From Neckera pumila (taxonomy: Eukaryota; Streptophyta; Bryopsida; Hypnales; Neckeraceae), in contig OZ018408.1 in the NCBI GenBank assembly GCA_963969595.1, positions 30,132,108 through 30,196,107 on the forward strand: a DNA stretch of 64,000 nucleotides, in the 5' to 3' direction. The notes beneath the pieces are model-generated. The model was not told the DNA's origin and did no database searches. It saw only the letters and a list, made by a program, of their open reading frames with translations. Below, piece after piece: positions 60,003 through 64,000 of the stretch; position 1 is the first letter of the stretch, and each line of letters starts with the position of its first letter. The position numbers and the translations under genes are program-made.

Positions 60003-60775
60003 TATCATGTAGTTCTGTTCTTGACCAATTGTCCTAACAAAAGTTTTGTTGTGAAAACTTATTTGCACTATAGGATGTTGCATAGGGGCAAAAGGGCCAT
60101 GATTCATGTTTGCCTCTTTATAAAGCTTGAACAAATTTCAGTGTTGGGCTATTATTATAGTTGTGCTCTAACATCCTTGAATTGAAAAGTTGTAGATTCT
60201 TTCTATAGTATCTTTGTACCTTGAACTTATCCTTGTATAATATACCACTATTCATTGGCAAGTTGAATTGAAGATCTCCTATAATGAAAATAAATTCATC
60301 GGGAACAAAAAGTCACATGCTTAGAAGTTCAAGAATGTTATGAGGTATGCATATATTATCTGTTTTTCACCTGTATGAACAAAATGTCTCTGGTGAACAA
60401 AGTAACAAATATTGTCTGTTGCAAGTAGAATGCCTACTTTGTTCCCATAGAATGGGTGAATTTTTTTTCTTGACTATAGATAAATGTAAAGAAGCATGAT
60501 AGAAATTCAAACTATATTTTTCTAATAAGGTATGAATTTTTTATGAATTTTTAAACTATGTTGCTAAATTAGCCTGAAAAAATCAATAGGTCTACTAATA
60601 ATCCAGTTTGCACTAATTAAAAATAGTGTAACTTTTCGTAAATTGGGATCACTCACAAAACAAGACAAATTAATATAGACATTGGCATGTTAATCCCTTA
60701 ACCAATTTGATGCTTTCAGGTCCAAAATTGCTTCAAACCCAAAGCAAGGATAAAATCTTCATTTATATTTATTCA
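60003..60775. other. AT-rich intergenic sequence, nothing recognised
   Basis: No coding, tandem or inverted structure that I can support. Confidence 0.5.
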
Positions 60776-60779
60776 TTAA

Positions 60780-61712
60780 CCCCTAAAGGACTGAACATGC
60801 TTTTTTGAGAACATAGCTTTTTTGGGCAGCTCACTATAAGCAGAGATTTTATTTTTTTCTTTGAAATTTTCACACAACATTTTCCCGAGGACTAGCTTTA
60901 AGGCCCAACAGTTTTCATAACTTTTGATTACAGGATTAAAAAGTTATTGCATGATATGTCGTTTTCATTGCTTGGGCGGGCAGCCCGAGCAGCAAAAAAC
61001 ACTTCTTGAAAAATCACTTTTTAAGAAAATAAAAATTTGAAATTGGTTCTTTAGATTTATATGTGGGTGGGAAGCTTTGAATCGTTCCATTTGGATCTAT
61101 GAGTCAAAAGTTATGAGGATTCTTAGTTTGAGGGTAGTTATGGAATCTCAACTCTAAAATAAACTTTGAAGTCCATTATTTCACTCAATTTTCAATATTT
61201 TTGAAAAAAAATAAAAACCTAGGGTGTAGATTGTTTATTACAACATTACAACCGTTGGGATTGGCATTTTTCAATTCCATAAATGAATTCTTAACAATTT
61301 AGTGTTTTGAATCATTCTCTACCTCTTCCTACTTACTATTTTTTCCTATATGTTGTACAATTCTAAATGATCTGAATTTTTTCAAGCATGTATCCAACTT
61401 GTCTAGGAAAATGGATCCAAAGAGTAACCACCATTTTGGACATTTTTCATACAAATGTGACCTTGTGAAGGGCAGCTGCCCGGATTTTCGCAGGGACAAA
61501 AAAAGGATTTTTGTCAATTCAACTGCTATTATCTTGCAATCCACACGGTGAAAAATTCTGAAATTTTTTCTACATCTTCTCAAACAAGTTTACTACAAGA
61601 TCCTACGGTTATATGTGTCCAAAAAGTTTTTTTTTCTGAAATTTGATACTTGTATTAGAAATGGCAATTTTGGAGCGTTTTTGGTGAAAACATAGTCAAG
61701 AACCTTTAGGGG
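60780..61712 (-). mobile_element. TTAA-flanked piggyBac-like MITE, copy F (933 bp)
   Basis: TTAA at 60776-60779 and 61713-61716. Ends are CCCCTAAAGGACTGAACATG and CCTTTAGGGG. It is inverted relative to copies A, D and E: the TCCTACGGTTATATGTGTCC region near its right end is the complement of D's left-part block. Its interior also shares the CAACGGTTGTAATGTTGTAA-type block of D in reverse. No transposase. Confidence 0.85.
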
Positions 61713-62462
61713 TTAACAAATTCAACTATAGGATCTTTTAGTTAATCCCTACAATTCTTTCATGTTTACAGGCCCAAAATTACTTCAAAATACTAGTCTC
61801 TAAAGCAAGGCTAAAATCTTCATTGATATTTATTTTGTATCAAATCCTACTATGGGATCTTCTAGCTAACTCATTAGAGTATGCCCTGCTAAAATTTTAG
61901 AATAAAAAACCTTACCAGTTTTAAGATCACGATGCTTGGATTTAAAAAAAAAGTAGTTTCAACTTTTTCCAAATGGTTAGATTTCATCTTTTAAACATTT
62001 TACTCAGAAATGTGTAGATCCTAAAACTTGCAACTCTCTATAATATGCCGAAACTCCTCATAACTTCATTTTGTTAATCAAAATGGAATAATTCAAAGCT
62101 TTCTACACACACAAATATATATTTATAAATATAAATATATATATTTTAAAGTTGTTTGGATTTTCGAGGGAGTAATAGAAATTAAATAATACACAATAAC
62201 TTTTTAGCTATATAGTCAAAAGTTATGAAAATTGTTAATCCCTCAGCGCCTTAGCAACGGGATCCTATCTCTCAAAATTTGAAGAATTCCTTATTTGACT
62301 ATTATAACCTTTTCAACAGTACGGTCAAAAGACGTGTTCTTTTCCCTTGAGTTCGGGGCTTGTCTCTACTACCAATTGGTACGATTAGTATATGTGGATC
62401 TTCTGTTAGGTGGTAGTTTGATTGGAATGAATTCATAATGGTCTGGATTTTAGTAAACACGT

Positions 62463-62774
62463 GTTAGAAGAGATTTGAGGGCATCAGAGGCCCGTTTCAG
62501 GCCCGTTCCCCAATTTAGCTAGATATATGAACAGTCGATACGAGCTGCCAGAAAAAAAAAAATTAAAAATTAAAAAAATTAAAAAAACAAAAAAATTCTC
62601 TCCCAAACATCATTTCAAGAAATTTTTTTTATTTTTTTTTATTTTTTTTGAAAATGACGTGGCACTCTCTCGACCACATCAGCCAGCAGCTTTCCTATGT
62701 GAGAACGCTGCGAGAATGCTGCGGGAACGCAGGATAACTCGCGGGCTCTTAGAGGCCTCAAATCTCTTCTAATG
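62463..62774. mobile_element. Inverted-repeat element M, copy 2
   Basis: Left end TTAGAAGAGATTTGAGG and right end CCTCAAATCTCTTCTAA are exact inverted copies. A long A/T homopolymer core is followed by a TGACGTGGC..CCACATCA hairpin (62655-62681) and a GC-rich right part, as in copy 1 (10814-11098). No clear target duplication. The 81-codon frame crossing it is incidental. Confidence 0.75.
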
Positions 62775-63028
62775 CATTATTTAGGCACTCAGGGGTTTAC
62801 AATTATCAAAGTGCTATAATTTTCACTGTAGCTAGTAATTTAAGTTCAAGCAATAAAATTATCAATTTTTTTACAATCCTTGTCATTTCTATTGATGTAA
62901 TTCTGAAAAATATTTGTTTTGCCTTCACTACTCCAAATCATATTGGAATTCTTTATTCGGTCATTTATGGCTCTACCTTAACAAGAATGAATGTATGAAA
63001 ATCTAAATAGCAATTAGGGAGGTCATTG

Positions 63029-63774
63029 CAGGGTCGTTGCAAGAAACGCCGTCCACTTTTGGTCCATTTTGGCTTGTTTTCGGCCAGTACTCCAGTACTC
63101 ATGAGCTTTTGCATATGAATTTTTTTTAAATATATAAAATAAGGAAAATTAGTACAAGACTAAAAGTAGCATATCCCCAAAATTTCAGATCTAAAAAAAA
63201 TCTAGGTAAAAAGTTATTCACAAAAAAGAGTGAGCTGAAATTTTGAAGAAAATACATACTTTGACATTTTAATTTGTAAAAAATAGAAAAAATAATTTTC
63301 AAAGAAAGTAAAAATAGACCATTTGGGAAGACTTTATGCTGAAGAGATTTGACTAAAAAATTGATCTTGAAGTCATATAAAATGTTTAGAACTGCGCGCG
63401 CAAGAGAGCCCTCTTTGCATGGATGTAGACAACACAAAATAAAATATTTTTATATGCCCCTTGGTAGAAACATGAGTTCCTACTATGCAAATAGACCATA
63501 GAAATTTCAGCTCTAAATCATTAAATTTGGGTACTCCTTTTTACTCAAAACCCCTAAATCGCAAAACGTGACAAATTAGCTAAATTGAAATTTAAATATA
63601 AAATGATTTTTAAAAATTTCTGAAAAATATGAGATATAATTAAACTCAAATTAGACATCTCCAATAAAAAATTCAACTTCATGAAAATTATGCTTCAAAA
63701 GTTATTGCAAACGGAAGCTTCCACGAACTCCTTGTGACAATTCAATAGTACCGGTGTTTGTTGCAATGACCCTG
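63029..63774. mobile_element. Inverted-repeat element, hAT-like ends (746 bp)
   Basis: The left end CAGGGTCGTTGCAAGAAACG and the reversed right end CAGGGTCATTGCAACAAACA are inverted copies over about 22 bp. CAGGG-type ends suggest hAT, but the flanking 8-mers (GGTCATTG, CATAAGTA) do not match, so the duplication has decayed or the boundary is off. No transposase frame. Confidence 0.65.
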
Positions 63775-64000
63775 CATAAGTATTAATTTGTGAATTTAGC
63801 ATTTGGTTGTTCTTTGTAAATGGTTGATTTTGCCACAGACAATTGATTCTAATAACTCCAAACTTTAAAAGCATTTTTTATTTTTGCAAATACAATATTG
63901 AAACCTATAGAACTTTGCATAAGATTTGGTGTAATATTATTTTGAAGTGAAAGAAGGTATTACAAGTGTACCATTGTTGGAAACTTGGAATTATGAGCTC

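Overview
The window is nuclear DNA of a land plant. Four protein-coding loci show plant-type exon/intron structure: GT..AG introns whose phases add up across every junction. Between them lies a large AT-rich space filled with decayed coding sequence and small non-autonomous DNA transposons. No tRNA, rRNA, organellar or bacterial-type gene was recognised. Two genes, an At3g27390-like membrane protein and a Golgi PMT8/9-type methyltransferase, are typical embryophyte genes. A third encodes a ZNF474/ZC2HC1-like C2HC zinc-finger protein, a family I associate with organisms that make flagella, so a plant with swimming sperm (bryophyte, lycophyte, fern or cycad/Ginkgo type) is my best guess. That is inference, and I cannot name a species.

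Layout. 1-2.7 kb: dispersed repeat and a fold-back element. 2.75-8.23 kb (-): ten-exon membrane-protein gene with a GC-richer upstream region to about 10 kb, followed by two inverted-repeat elements. 11.2-12.2 kb: TTAA-flanked element A. 14.6-21 kb: decayed coding sequence on both strands, one piece split by TTAA-family element B. 22.5-25.6 kb: tRNA-like/LTR-like repeat and tandem repeats. 26.5-33.1 kb: decayed genes carrying three CACTA-type MITEs. 34.1-35.9 kb (-): N-terminal part of a degraded large protein. 40.0-46 kb: gene island with an uncharacterised ORF (-), a 56-bp minisatellite, QCR7 (+) and the C2HC zinc-finger gene (-). 47.0-49.7 kb: three TTAA-family elements in a row (C, D, E). 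51.1-51.9 kb: a second TTAA-type family (G). 52.3-56.8 kb (-): seven-exon PMT methyltransferase. 57.3-64 kb: hAT-type elements, TTAA element F and other inverted-repeat elements.

The four genes do not form a pathway. QCR7 is a mitochondrial respiratory subunit, the PMT protein acts in Golgi cell-wall biosynthesis, and the other two have no established biochemical role known to me.

The most interesting signal is the mobile-element layer. Six related 0.6-0.93 kb elements with CCCCTAAA-type termini sit at TTAA (five) or ATAC (one) target duplications. This is a piggyBac-like signature, and the ATAC copy splits a reading frame that closes exactly when the element is removed. CACTA MITEs with 3-bp duplications and hAT MITEs with 8-bp duplications complete the picture. 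None carries a transposase, so autonomous partners must lie elsewhere in the genome.
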